64,000 bases of DNA from Corallococcus coralloides DSM 2259 (GTDB lineage: Bacteria; Myxococcota; Myxococcia; Myxococcales; Myxococcaceae): the NCBI RefSeq assembly GCF_000255295.1, contig NC_017030.1, forward strand, positions 9,150,328-9,214,327. Direction: 5' to 3'. The notes beneath the pieces were generated by a model that was not told where the DNA came from, made no database searches, and was given only the letters and a program-made list of their open reading frames with translations. Of this stretch, positions 49,799 to 58,737 are shown in pieces. The position numbers and the translations under genes are program-made. How positions within the stretch are numbered: the first letter of the stretch is position 1; each line of letters opens with the position of its first letter.

Positions 49799-50931
49799 AG
49801 ATCGTCATCGCGGGGGGAGGACGGGTGGGCGGCGCGCTGGCGGCGCGGCTCGTGTCGGAGCAGCACACGGTGACGGTCATCGAACGCGACGCGGGCATCT
49901 GCGCGCGCCTCTTCGAAGAGGTGGGCGTGGTGACGGTGTGCGGGGACGCCACCAACCCGCGCGTGCTGGAGGCGGCGGGCATTGGGACGGCGGACGTGGC
50001 GGCGGCGGTGCTGGCGCACGACCCGGCGAACCTGGCGTTCGCCATGCTGGTGCGCGCCACGTCCAGCGCGCGCCTGATGGTGCGGATGCTGGACACGAAC
50101 TACCGCGACGCGTACCGGCTGGCGGGCGTGAAGGAGCTGGTGGCGGAGGCGGACGTGGTGGTGGCGAAGATGACCACCGCCATCGACTTCCCGCAGGTGT
50201 CCGGGTCGCTGCCGCTCAGCAGCGGTGACGCGCTCCTGTTCGAATTGGCCATTCCCGTGCGTGCGCGGGTGGCGGGGCAGACGGTGGCGCAGGTGCGCGG
50301 CATGGAGGGATTTCCTCGCGAGTGCATCTTCATCGCGCTGGTGGATCCGCAGGGCCACACCGCGCTGCCGGAGGGCAACACGGTGCTGAAGGCCGGGCAC
50401 AACGTCATCCTCGTGGCCCGCCGCACGCAGGTGGCGCAGGCGGTGGAGTTCCTCACGTCGGAGCCGCCGCTGGGCGCGGGCCTGGCGTCGTCGCTGGCGA
50501 CGACCTTGCGCAAGCTGGACTTCCTGGCGCCCCTGAGTGACGACGAACTGGAGGCGGTGGCGCGCGGCGCGGAGCTGCTCCAGACGCCCGCGGGCACGGA
50601 GCTGTTCCGCCAGGGCGACGCGGGCGAGACGTTCTACGTGGTCATCTCCGGCGAGGTGGCGATGAAGGACGGCTCGCGGCAGACGGTGGCCACGGTGAAG
50701 CAGGGGGGCTTCTTCGGAGAGCTGGCCCTGCTCACGGGCGAGCCACGCAACGCCACCGCCGTCACCGCCACGCCGTGCGAGCTGGCCGCCGTGGGCCGCG
50801 AGGATTTCCGCGGCGTGATGATGGCCAACCCCGCCGTCGCGCTGGAGATGAGCCGCATCCTGGGCCAGCGGCTGTCACGCCTGGGCGGACAGGCGCAGCA
50901 GACGAAGCGGCGCGGGCTGTTCGGGCGCTGA
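49795..50931 (+). CDS. RCK (TrkA-N/TrkA-C) plus cyclic-nucleotide-binding regulator
   Basis: A 378-residue cytoplasmic protein, probably the gating subunit of the antiporter encoded upstream. Residues 1-115 are a Rossmann RCK-N domain (KIVIAGGGRVGGALAARL with GGGRVG; VCGDATNPRVLEAAG). Residues ~135-215 are RCK-C (VAGQTVAQVRGMEGFP). Residues ~245-360 are a cyclic-nucleotide-binding fold (GTELFRQGDAGETFYVVISG then GGFFGELALLTGEPRNATAV), with the GELALL and the conserved Arg (PRNATA) of the phosphate-binding cassette. This joins nucleotide/redox sensing to cAMP or c-di-nucleotide sensing. Its start overlaps the antiporter stop by four bases. Confidence 0.92.
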   Translation: MKIVIAGGGRVGGALAARLVSEQHTVTVIERDAGICARLFEEVGVVTVCGDATNPRVLEAAGIGTADVAAAVLAHDPANLAFAMLVRATSSARLMVRMLDTNYRDAYRLAGVKELVAEADVVVAKMTTAIDFPQVSGSLPLSSGDALLFELAIPVRARVAGQTVAQVRGMEGFPRECIFIALVDPQGHTALPEGNTVLKAGHNVILVARRTQVAQAVEFLTSEPPLGAGLASSLATTLRKLDFLAPLSDDELEAVARGAELLQTPAGTELFRQGDAGETFYVVISGEVAMKDGSRQTVATVKQGGFFGELALLTGEPRNATAVTATPCELAAVGREDFRGVMMANPAVALEMSRILGQRLSRLGGQAQQTKRRGLFGR

Positions 50932-50983
50932 AAAGACAGACACCCTTCAGGCGGAAAAGCTCATCCCCGCCTGAAAAGGCCCG

Positions 50984-51379
50984 TCACGGGCTGTCGATGA
51001 CCACCCTCGGTGTGTCGCCGAGCCTGATGGTGAGGCCCGACTCGCGCGGCACGGGGGCCGATGAACGGATGACCACCGTCGCGCCCTCGACCCGCTGCGG
51101 GATGACGCACTGGACGCCCGACGTGATGATCCGGGGGGAATTGCGACCATACGAGTCGGTCCAGGTGGCCACCATGCAGTGCTCCTTGCCGTCCGCGTCG
51201 CAGTCCCCTGCCGCCGGGGAACCGTCCCACGGCACGCACGTGAGGACGGCCGTCACCGTGACGCGGTCGTCCGCGTCACGGACAGCGGTGGCGGTCCGGA
51301 CGCCCACCAGGTCCGGGCCGGAACCACACGCGGCCAGCAGGCCACAGCACGTCAACATCCAGGGGATTCGCAGGGACAT
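50984..51379 (-). CDS. Small lipoprotein, type A (fourth of tandem array)
   Basis: A 131-residue lipoprotein with signal ending LLAAC (lipobox) near residue 18. The mature part begins GSGPDLVGVRTATAVRDADD and continues VTVTAVLTCVPWDG, with paired cysteines and a Cys/His region (GDCDADGKEHCMV). It ends in a beta-rich part (EGATVVIRSSAPVPRES). It is clearly related to the gene at 51826 and more distantly to the other two. It is last in a four-gene same-strand cluster, its start 9 bp after the previous stop. Function unknown. Confidence 0.82.
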   Translation of the reverse strand: MSLRIPWMLTCCGLLAACGSGPDLVGVRTATAVRDADDRVTVTAVLTCVPWDGSPAAGDCDADGKEHCMVATWTDSYGRNSPRIITSGVQCVIPQRVEGATVVIRSSAPVPRESGLTIRLGDTPRVVIDSP

Positions 51380-51387
51380 GGGAAGGC

Positions 51388-51795
51388 TCAGGGGCTGGCG
51401 AGGATGATGCGGGTGCTGCGCGGATCCACCTGGACCAGGATGCGCCAGTCGTGTTCGACAGGGACGACGCCCGGCGAGACGACGGTCATCTTCCTGCGGA
51501 TGACGGTGCCGACCGGCTCGCACGTCCGCTGTGTGAACAGGGGCGTGCCGAAGGCGGCGTCCGTCGCCAGGTACCAGCCCGCATCGACGCAGAGGGGCTC
51601 GTCTTCCGGCAAGCCGCAGTCTTCGTCCGCCGGCTGCTGACCCTTGAGCGCGAAGCACGTGACGTAGACATCCAGGGACACCCGGCCATCCTCCAGCCGC
51701 GTGGCCCGGACACTGGAGACGTCGGGTGCTTGCAGGTCCTCGCCGCAGCCCATGGCGGCCAACGCCAACAACACTCCACTCACGGTACGCCGCAT
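51388..51795 (-). CDS. Small lipoprotein, type B (third of tandem array)
   Basis: A 135-residue lipoprotein with signal ending in AAMGC. The mature part has SSVRATRLEDGRVSLDVYVTC, four or more cysteines (DCGLPEDEPLCVDAGWYL, FTQRTCEPVG) and a C-terminal HDWRILVQVDPRSTRIILASP (within the limit as two pieces). It matches the type-B gene at 52253 in cysteine spacing and in the WY-x-A-x-D-x-AF block. The ATG at 51795 starts the signal. No known family. Confidence 0.82.
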   Translation of the reverse strand: MRRTVSGVLLALAAMGCGEDLQAPDVSSVRATRLEDGRVSLDVYVTCFALKGQQPADEDCGLPEDEPLCVDAGWYLATDAAFGTPLFTQRTCEPVGTVIRRKMTVVSPGVVPVEHDWRILVQVDPRSTRIILASP

Positions 51796-51825
51796 CACGG
51801 CTCCTCCCGACAAGACGTGCGCATG

Positions 51826-52245
51826 TCAGGGGCTCTCCATGAAGACGCGCGGGCCCTCTCCACCGATGAGGGTCCGTCCCAGCTCCAGGGTCCAGGGCAC
51901 GTCGCGCGGCACAGGCTCCGGTGAGCGCAACACCACGGTCGTCCCCTCCCAGTGCTTGGGTTGCAAGCACTCGGAGACGCGCCAGACGCCCAAGGAGGAG
52001 CGATCCTCCGGCAGGACCTCCGGGGTCGGGTACCCGACGAGCCCGATGCACAGGGACTCCCCATCCTTGTCACAGCCGTCGGGCTCCGAGCCGTTCGCGG
52101 GCACGCAGGTCAGGACGGCTGTCACGGTGACGTGGTCATCCGCGTCACGGGTGGCGGAGGCGGCGCGAACGCCCACGGCGTCCCAACGAGGCCCGCAGGC
52201 CGTCAGCAGGCCCGCGAGGGCCACGATGATGAAGGTCGGATGCAT
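51826..52245 (-). CDS. Small lipoprotein, type A (second of tandem array)
   Basis: A 139-residue lipoprotein, signal MHPTFIIVALAGLLTAC with lipobox LTAC. The mature part has VGVRAASATRDADDHVTVTA, then VLTCVPANGSEPDGCDKDGE and LCIGLVGYP, and ends in EGTTVVLRSPEPVPRDVPW. It is the closest relative of the gene at 50984. The cysteines should form disulphides outside the cytoplasm. Co-transcription with the neighbours is likely: gaps are 7 and 30 bp. Confidence 0.82.
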   Translation of the reverse strand: MHPTFIIVALAGLLTACGPRWDAVGVRAASATRDADDHVTVTAVLTCVPANGSEPDGCDKDGESLCIGLVGYPTPEVLPEDRSSLGVWRVSECLQPKHWEGTTVVLRSPEPVPRDVPWTLELGRTLIGGEGPRVFMESP

Positions 52246-52252
52246 GGGGGCA

Positions 52253-52648
52253 TCAGGGGTTGGGGATGATGACGTTCGCCACGCGGGGATCCGCGCTGAC
52301 CAGGATGCGCAGCCCGGGGTCCCGGTCCACGGCCTCCGACGTGGTGACCGTCACCTGGGTGCCGATGATGTCGGGGACCGTCTGGCACGACTCCGCCCGG
52401 TGCACCGGATGGGCGAAGGCCGTGTCGTCGGCCGCGTACCACGTCGCGGAGACGCAGACGCGCTCGCCATCCGCGTCACAGCCTTGCGACCGCGCCATGC
52501 CGTAGACGAGGCCGCAGGCCAGCGTGACTTCGACGGAGACACGGTCGTCCTCGAGCCGTGCCGCCGTGGCATCCAGCACGCCGGCCGCCTCCAGCCCGGG
52601 CTCACAGCCACCAAGGAGAGGGAGCAGCAACAACAGCCAGCGACGCAC
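52253..52648 (-). CDS. Small lipoprotein, type B (first of tandem array)
   Basis: A 131-residue lipoprotein starting with GTG at 52648, seven bases after GGAGG. The signal is VRRWLLLLLPLLGGC (lipobox LGGC). The mature chain has ATAARLEDDRVSVEVTLAC, QGCDADGERVCVSATWYA and DRDPGLRILVSADPRVANV. It shares the type-B pattern with the gene at 51388. As the first gene of the cluster it should carry the promoter in the 146 bp upstream. An ATG further upstream lacks a ribosome-binding site and a signal. Confidence 0.8.
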   Translation of the reverse strand: MRRWLLLLLPLLGGCEPGLEAAGVLDATAARLEDDRVSVEVTLACGLVYGMARSQGCDADGERVCVSATWYAADDTAFAHPVHRAESCQTVPDIIGTQVTVTTSEAVDRDPGLRILVSADPRVANVIIPNP

Positions 52649-52794
52649 GCGGGACCTCCGGGGACAGGGGACCCCGCGCCCCAGAGCAACACCCGTGCCC
52701 ACTGGCCGACAGACGGCCGCACTCGGAGAAGCACCCCGCGAACACTGACAGACATGTCAGGGCATGACGCCCGCGCCCTGCCGCCCGCGGCTTC

Positions 52795-53346
52795 TCAGGC
52801 CGACTGCTTGAGGCGCCCGCACAGCGCGGACGCCGCCAGGAAGCCCACGCTGAAGGCGTTGCGGAAGCGGTCGTAGAGCGCGCCCACGCCGGGCACGTTG
52901 GCGATCATGTCGCCGAAGCTCCACATCTCCTCGTGCGCGTGGATGAGCGGCAGCACCTCACCGCCGTCCTCGCCGCGCTGGAGCGTGAAGTCGTACACGA
53001 GCAGCGTGCGCAGCGGGTACGTGTAGAGCCACGCGAACTGCTTGAGGTTCATCACCCCGTCCACGATGGCCCGCCCGCTCTTCCCGTCCGGCTCCAGCTG
53101 GACGTTGAGCTGGTAGATGTCGAAGTCGAAGCGGAACATGCAGTGGAAGCCCGCCGCGCCCTTGCGGTACGTCTCCCTGCCGCCCCCCTTCTGCCAGGGG
53201 TCCGTGAAGGTGACGTCCTCGGCGATCATCGGCATCAGCTCCGCGTCCAGCACCGACGCGGGGATGGACGTCGTGTAGAGCAGCCGCGTCACTTCGCGGA
53301 AGCGTGCTTCCAGCTGCTCGATCAGTGCCTGCTCCGCCTTGCGCAT
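52795..53346 (-). CDS. NTF2-like (DUF2358-type) protein
   Basis: A 183-residue soluble protein. The core MIAEDVTFTDPWQKGGGRET, then FRFDFDIYQLNVQL, then GRAIVDGVMNLKQFAWLY and IHAHEEMWSFGDMI follow the pattern of NTF2-like/SnoaL folds and of DUF2358 proteins. These form a pocket that binds or isomerises small hydrophobic compounds, or serve as scaffolds. There are no catalytic residues that I can name with confidence. The ATG gives a natural helical start (MRKAEQALIEQLEARFREV). It stands alone between the lipoprotein cluster and the TPR gene. Confidence 0.75.
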   Translation of the reverse strand: MRKAEQALIEQLEARFREVTRLLYTTSIPASVLDAELMPMIAEDVTFTDPWQKGGGRETYRKGAAGFHCMFRFDFDIYQLNVQLEPDGKSGRAIVDGVMNLKQFAWLYTYPLRTLLVYDFTLQRGEDGGEVLPLIHAHEEMWSFGDMIANVPGVGALYDRFRNAFSVGFLAASALCGRLKQSA

Positions 53347-53419
53347 ACGTCCCCCCTGCCCGCTCTCGGACCGCGCCAGAAGGTAGGCACGGGCCTGGGG
53401 CAGGGGAAGACGGGGTGCG

Positions 53420-54595
53420 TCAGCCGCTCAGCTCCGTGAGGAGCCGCGCCGCCTGGTCCTTCACGATGTCGTCCGCGGCACCCAGCGACTGCGCCTGCCT
53501 GGCGTGCCGGGTGGCTTCCGCCCGGTCGAACGGCTGGGTGGCGCGCGCCAGGTTCAGGTGCGTGAGCGCGTCCTGGGGGTTCGCCGCCAGCACCCGCTCC
53601 AGCAGCACGCGGGCCCGCGCGTGGTCCTGGTCGCCCATCAGGAGGCGCACCAGGTCGTTGGTGGGGCCGGGCTCGTGGGGCGCCGCCGCCACGGTCTCCT
53701 CCAGGAGCTTGCGGGCCTCGGCGCGCTCGCCCAGCGCCTCGTGCGCCTGCGCCAGCGAGTGGCGGATGTCCCACTGGTTCGGAGCGCGCTCGAGGGCCTC
53801 CGCGAAGAGGGCCTTCGCCTGCGCCAGTTCCCCGGCCAGCATGCAGGCCATGCCGTGCAGGTGGACGTAGCGGACCTGCTCGGGGTCCAGCTCGCGCAGC
53901 TCCAGGATGGTGCGGCGGGCCGCGTCCTGGCCGTTGGCCTGGAGGTAGAGGCGGAAGAGGTCCTGCAACACCGCCACGCGCGTGCGGCCCTGCGCGTGCT
54001 CCAGGGCCCGCGTGGCCGCCGCGATGGCCGCCCCGATGGCGCCGCTCTCCGCGTGCGCGCGCGACAGCATCAGGTGCGGCAGGGCCTCCTGGGGCGCCAG
54101 CGAGGCGGCCTGCTGGAAGTGCGTCACCGCCGCAGCCGTGTCCTTGCGCTGCACCGCGATGCGCCCCAGCTCGAAGTGCGGATAGACGCTGTGGGGCGCC
54201 ACCACCTGCGCGGCCTCGAAGGCGGCCTTCGCCCCCTCCAGGTCGCCGCGGTCCGCCAGGAGCGTGCCCAGGTTGAAGCGCTCGAAGTAGCCGGCGGTGG
54301 GCGCGGCGGCCAGCGCCTTGAGCGTCACCAGCGCCACGGGGTCCCCGGCCTGTGCCTTGAGCATGGCCAGGTGCGCCTGCGCCTCCGTGTTGTCCGGCTG
54401 CACCTGCAACAGGCGCGTCACGGCCCCTTCCGCTTCCTTGGAGGCGCCGGTGCTCAGGTGGGCGCGCACCAGGCCCATCAGACAGTCCACGTCCTTCGGG
54501 TCGATGGAGAGGCCCTTCTGGAAGCTCTTCACCGCCTCCGCGGGCTGACCCTGCTGGAGCGACTGCCCACCCTCTTGCGCGTACCTGGATGCCAT
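53420..54595 (-). CDS. Tetratricopeptide repeat protein
   Basis: A 391-residue protein made of about ten TPR units, each ~34 residues. Examples are AEAVKSFQKGLSIDPKDVDC, YFERFNLGTLLADRGDLEGA, PHFELGRIAVQRKDTAAAVT and WDIRHSLAQAHEALGERAEA. No signal peptide or membrane segment is seen, so it is a cytoplasmic scaffold. The ATG at 54595 (MASRYAQEGGQSLQQG) follows GGGGG. It is separated by 51 bp from the aldehyde dehydrogenase gene on the same strand, so the two may share a transcript. Partner unknown. Confidence 0.88.
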   Translation of the reverse strand: MASRYAQEGGQSLQQGQPAEAVKSFQKGLSIDPKDVDCLMGLVRAHLSTGASKEAEGAVTRLLQVQPDNTEAQAHLAMLKAQAGDPVALVTLKALAAAPTAGYFERFNLGTLLADRGDLEGAKAAFEAAQVVAPHSVYPHFELGRIAVQRKDTAAAVTHFQQAASLAPQEALPHLMLSRAHAESGAIGAAIAAATRALEHAQGRTRVAVLQDLFRLYLQANGQDAARRTILELRELDPEQVRYVHLHGMACMLAGELAQAKALFAEALERAPNQWDIRHSLAQAHEALGERAEARKLLEETVAAAPHEPGPTNDLVRLLMGDQDHARARVLLERVLAANPQDALTHLNLARATQPFDRAEATRHARQAQSLGAADDIVKDQAARLLTELSG

Positions 54596-54646
54596 GGTCC
54601 CCCTACCTACCACGAGCCTCCAGATTCCCCGCCTCCCCGCCTGCCC

Positions 54647-56362
54647 CTACCGGCGCAGCGCGGCCAGGGCGACACCCGGCAGCTTCCACCAGGACGGGGA
54701 CTGCTCGAATTCCATCAACCGGCGGGACAGCGTCGCCATGCTCTTGTGACCCGGCACCCATGGCGGCGAGGGCAGGGACGTGAGCGGCGCGCGCAGCACC
54801 GCCTTCTCGATGGACTCCAGCATGAACGTGTTGTGCACCCAGCCCTGCCCGCTCTGGATGTCCCGGGGCGACGCGGACGGATGGCCACCCCAGGGCATGC
54901 TGCCCAGCGCGTACGACGCCGCGGGCCAGGTGTTGAGCGCCACGGTGCCGTAGCGCAAATCCCGCACCGCCTTCTCCACCGCCGCGCGCACCCTCGGGTC
55001 CCGCATCGTCTTCGGATGGACGATGAGCGTCACGTTCAGCGTGCCCCACACCTTCTCGTTGAGGAACGCCACCGCGGCCTCCAGGAAGGCCACCGGTTCA
55101 TCGGAGCCCGGCAGGCCCGTCTCAGACAGCACCGTGCACCAGGGCTCGTTGCGGAAGACGCGGTCGTCCGTCTTCGCGGGGTCCACGTCGGTAATCAGCG
55201 CGTAGGCCAGGTCGCCCTCGCCGGGGTTGCCCACCAGCCGCAGGTTGGGGCGCGCGTCCGTGAACTGGTGCCAGCGCTCCTGGGCGCCCGGGTAGTACGC
55301 GCGGCGCACGGGCGCATGGCCCAGGCTCGCCTGGATGCGGTCCATCAGCGTGCCGCGTTGGATCCAATCCTTCGGCTGCACCAGCAGCTTCGCCGCGTTG
55401 CAGTTGAAGGACGCGTTGTTGGCGACCATGCCGGCGATGTCGTCCGCCTGGAAGCGCAGCTCGCCGTCCGAGTACGGCCCCGGCACCACCACCACGGGGG
55501 AGATGTTGCCCAGCTCGCTGGAGACGTGCTTCGCGAGCAGCGGTTCGTTCTTCTGGCGGCGCGCGTCGGACTCCGGGCCGGGCGGGCCCCACACGAGCGC
55601 GTCGTGGGTCTTGTCGCTGCCGGTGATGTGCACCTCGTCCACCGCGTCATGGTGGACCAACTGCGCGCCCTCCTCCGCGCCGCCGTACACGATGGCCAGC
55701 GCGTCGCGCGCGATGAGCGGCGCGAAGGCCTGCTCCAGGAACGGGCCCAGGTACGCGTTGACGGGGTTCATCTTGAGCACGCAGGCGGTGCCCTCGACGA
55801 AGAGCTTGTAGAGGCAGTCCATGGGCGGGATGGAGTTGACGTTGCCGCCGCCCAGCACCGCGCAGACCCGGCCCTTGTGGGGCTTGCGGTAGAAGGACGC
55901 CTGGTGTTCGCGCAGGTTGGCCGCGGTGACGCCGGGCTGGAAGTAGACCTCGCCCGTGGTGCCTGGCAGGAGCATTCCCTCCAGCCTGTCCCGGGGGTAC
56001 AGCCGCGCGGCGAGCCGCCCGTCCTCCAGCGTGCGCAGGTGCTTCGCGGGGATGACGGGCGCGCCGTGCTTCTGGACGTCCTTCAGCGCCTCCGAGAGCA
56101 GCCGCAGGTTGCGCACCACCACCATGGGCCCGCCGAGCCACTCCTCACCCGCGAGTGGCCCGCCGGGGTCGATTCCCTTCGCCTCGCAGGCTGCTCGCAC
56201 GCTCGGCTCCGCGATGGCGACGTACGCGTGGCGCAGGTCCTCCAGGAGCCGGATGCGCTCCGTCAGGGCGAGCTTCGCCCACGCGCTCGAGCCCTCACGG
56301 ACCCGGCGCACCAGGATGTCGATGGTGGTGCGTGACGTGTGCTGCGGGACGGCGGCGGACAT
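54647..56362 (-). CDS. Aldehyde dehydrogenase family protein
   Basis: A 571-residue enzyme, longer than a usual ALDH (~490). The nucleophile region is NNASFNCNAAKLL with Cys near 321; the general base is in SSELGNISPVVVV with Glu near 281; VHITGSDKTHDAL is the NAD-binding G-S turn. GGGNVNSIPPMDCLYKLFVEG is an odd central block not seen in ordinary ALDHs. This type, with a ~110-residue N-terminal extension, is found in several proteobacteria and may act on a large or protein-bound aldehyde. The ATG at 56362 follows GGAGG at a good distance. Complete. Confidence 0.85.
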   Translation of the reverse strand: MSAAVPQHTSRTTIDILVRRVREGSSAWAKLALTERIRLLEDLRHAYVAIAEPSVRAACEAKGIDPGGPLAGEEWLGGPMVVVRNLRLLSEALKDVQKHGAPVIPAKHLRTLEDGRLAARLYPRDRLEGMLLPGTTGEVYFQPGVTAANLREHQASFYRKPHKGRVCAVLGGGNVNSIPPMDCLYKLFVEGTACVLKMNPVNAYLGPFLEQAFAPLIARDALAIVYGGAEEGAQLVHHDAVDEVHITGSDKTHDALVWGPPGPESDARRQKNEPLLAKHVSSELGNISPVVVVPGPYSDGELRFQADDIAGMVANNASFNCNAAKLLVQPKDWIQRGTLMDRIQASLGHAPVRRAYYPGAQERWHQFTDARPNLRLVGNPGEGDLAYALITDVDPAKTDDRVFRNEPWCTVLSETGLPGSDEPVAFLEAAVAFLNEKVWGTLNVTLIVHPKTMRDPRVRAAVEKAVRDLRYGTVALNTWPAASYALGSMPWGGHPSASPRDIQSGQGWVHNTFMLESIEKAVLRAPLTSLPSPPWVPGHKSMATLSRRLMEFEQSPSWWKLPGVALAALRR

Positions 56363-56448
56363 GGCGACCTCCGAGACAGGCTTCACACCGGGTCCCGGTA
56401 TAGGGAACCCCCGCGTGCGCCGTCACCGGGAAGCCGCGCCCTCCGTCC

Positions 56449-58737
56449 TCAGGTGGGCAGAGGCTCGGCCAGGCCCTTGCGGATGGCCTCGTCGATGACG
56501 GCCATCACCTTCTTCATGCTCTCGCGGTTCTGGGCCGCCTGCTGATGGCCCAGCTTCGCCTGCTCCCCGCCGAGCTTCGCCTGCTGCTCGCCCAGCTTCC
56601 GCTGCTCCTCGCCGAGCGCCTGCATCTTCTCGCTGAGCTCCTCCTGCTGCTTGTCCAGTCCCTCCAGCTCCGCATCGAAGGAATCGTCGCGCTTGTCGAG
56701 CTCCGCCTCCTTGCGGTCGCGCTCGGGGCCGTCCGCGAGCGAGTGGAGGCGGGCGCGCTCCATGGCGATCTCCGCGCGCTTCGCGGCGATGGCGGCGTGC
56801 TTCGCGGCGATCTGCGACATGGGGTAGCCGAGCTCCGCCTGCTTCTGGCCCAGCGCGGCCTGCTGCGCGCCCAGGGCCGCCTGCTTCTCACCGAGCGAGC
56901 CCTGCGCGTCGCCCAGCTTGCGGTCGTCCTCCAGCAGCTTGCGCACCTGCTCCAGCGTCTTCGCGTCGCGGATCAGCATGGGCTTGTTGTCGCGGCGCAC
57001 GAAGAGCAGGTCCTTGCCCTGCTGCTTGAAGGTGCGCGCCAGGTACAGGTCGTCCGTGGAGCCGGCCATGACCAGCGAGCGGCCTTCGGAGAGATACGCG
57101 AAGCTGTCGCCGTCCTCGATGCCCATGTCCGGCGGAGGCGCGGGCGGAGCGGGCGGACGCGGCGCGGCCGCGAGCATGGGGGCCATGGGCGCCACCGGGG
57201 ACAGCGCGCCCCGGACCGGAGGCACGGGCGGCACCGGCGGAACGGGTCTGCCACCGACCGGCGGCATGGGCGGCGCGGGCGGCACCGGGGCCCGCGTGTC
57301 ACCGTCCGGAATGGGCGCGGGCGCGGTGGGCGGGACGTGCGTGGTGACCATCCGCGTGGTCGACTTCCCCGGCGTGGGAGGAGGCAGCGGGGGCAGCGCG
57401 GGCAGCGGCGGCGCGTCCGCGGGCGTGCCGGGCGCCTTCGCGGTGTGCTCCATCACGGTGGGCTTCGACGCAGGCGAAGGCTTCGCGTTGGAGGCCGGCG
57501 CGGCGTCCTCGGGCAGGTGCCGGACGGTGCCCACCTTGACGGGGGCGGGGGCCGCGTCCTTCGCGGCGGGAGCGGTGCTCTCCGCGGGCGCCTTGGCGAC
57601 GACCTGGAAGGGCATCAGGACCACGGCGCCGAGGGCGAACAGCGCACCCTTCAGCCACCGTCGGGGTTGCGTGGGGACGACGTCGACATGTTCCAGCATG
57701 CGGAGCCTCCTGTGCAGCGCGTGAAGGTGGGCCGACGCCCCGAGCGCCGCTGCGCTGCCCGGGGGCCGGGTGATGCCAAAGGCGATGAGCAGCTCGCCGT
57801 AGTCCGCGGGCTCCGCGCCGGTGAGGCGCAGCGCCTCCGCGTCGCACGCCTCTTCCCGGGCGAGCGCGTACTCACGGGCCGCCTGGCGCGCGAGCGGGTG
57901 GAAGAAGAGGACCGTCTCCGCCAGCGCCGGCACCCAGCCCAGCCACAGGTCCCCGCGCCGCAGGTGCGCGATTTCATGTGCCAGCGCCATGCGCAGCGAG
58001 TCCTCCGGCAGGTCGCGCAGCGCCTTCGCGGGCAGCACGATGACCGGCGACACCAGCCCCGCGGCCAGCGGGCTCACCACCTCGTCCGACACGAGCAGCG
58101 TGGGCGGACGGCGCAGGCCCGCTTCATTCGCGAGGAACTCCGCCTCCTCCTCCAACACCGGGTGACGCAAGGGCCGCGCGCGATCCCGCATGCCCCGCAC
58201 CTGACGCCACGCCAGCACGTGGCCCCGCACCTTCAACGCCACGCCCGCGCCCCACAGGACGAGCAGCGCCCACACGGCCCCCACCGTCCACGGATGCGCG
58301 CGGAGCGACGCCACCGCGCCCTTGAAGAACGCAGTGACCCGCGCCCCGGTCGAGAGCGCCTCCGCGTGAGCCGGTGTCTGCCCTTGCGCCGGCACCCGCA
58401 TGCTCACGGTCGCATCGGGCGCCATGAGCACCATGACCGTCTGGCCCTGCGTCTGGGATTGAGTGCCTTCCACGCGGACCGTCTGGGATTGCGCGGCCGT
58501 GGACTCCACGGGCAGCAGCGCCAGGGGCATGGGCTTGGGCCAGCCCAGCGTGAGCACGAACTTGAGCGCCACCAGCCACCAGAGTCCGGCGCGCAGGGCC
58601 GCGGGCAGGCGCGGCACCGCACGGGCCAGCAACCAGACAGCCAGCGCGCACAGCGCCCCCTGCCACGAGGCACGCCACACCGACTCCGACCACGACGACC
58701 ACCACGGCGAGGTCATGAAAGGCGTCACGGGGCTCAC
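56449..58737 (-). CDS. BlaR1-like M56 metallopeptidase with heptad coiled-coil C-terminus
   Basis: A 762-residue membrane protease. Hydrophobic segments occur near 20-60, ~150 and ~375. The zinc site is LAHEIAHLRRGD with His near 253, and the distal Glu lies in REEACDAEALRL. This is the M56/BlaR1 core that cleaves a BlaI-type repressor. Beyond the last membrane segment (KGALFALGAVVLMPFQVV) a Pro/Ala linker of ~150 residues leads to a ~160-residue coiled coil of heptads such as LGEKQAALGAQQAALGQKQ and LGEEQRKLGEQQAKLG. The usual penicillin-binding sensor is absent, so the trigger is probably not a beta-lactam. The GTG overlaps the BlaI stop by GTGA; a GTG at 58728 and an ATG at 58716 are alternatives. 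Confidence 0.88.
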   Translation of the reverse strand: MSPVTPFMTSPWWSSWSESVWRASWQGALCALAVWLLARAVPRLPAALRAGLWWLVALKFVLTLGWPKPMPLALLPVESTAAQSQTVRVEGTQSQTQGQTVMVLMAPDATVSMRVPAQGQTPAHAEALSTGARVTAFFKGAVASLRAHPWTVGAVWALLVLWGAGVALKVRGHVLAWRQVRGMRDRARPLRHPVLEEEAEFLANEAGLRRPPTLLVSDEVVSPLAAGLVSPVIVLPAKALRDLPEDSLRMALAHEIAHLRRGDLWLGWVPALAETVLFFHPLARQAAREYALAREEACDAEALRLTGAEPADYGELLIAFGITRPPGSAAALGASAHLHALHRRLRMLEHVDVVPTQPRRWLKGALFALGAVVLMPFQVVAKAPAESTAPAAKDAAPAPVKVGTVRHLPEDAAPASNAKPSPASKPTVMEHTAKAPGTPADAPPLPALPPLPPPTPGKSTTRMVTTHVPPTAPAPIPDGDTRAPVPPAPPMPPVGGRPVPPVPPVPPVRGALSPVAPMAPMLAAAPRPPAPPAPPPDMGIEDGDSFAYLSEGRSLVMAGSTDDLYLARTFKQQGKDLLFVRRDNKPMLIRDAKTLEQVRKLLEDDRKLGDAQGSLGEKQAALGAQQAALGQKQAELGYPMSQIAAKHAAIAAKRAEIAMERARLHSLADGPERDRKEAELDKRDDSFDAELEGLDKQQEELSEKMQALGEEQRKLGEQQAKLGGEQAKLGHQQAAQNRESMKKVMAVIDEAIRKGLAEPLPT

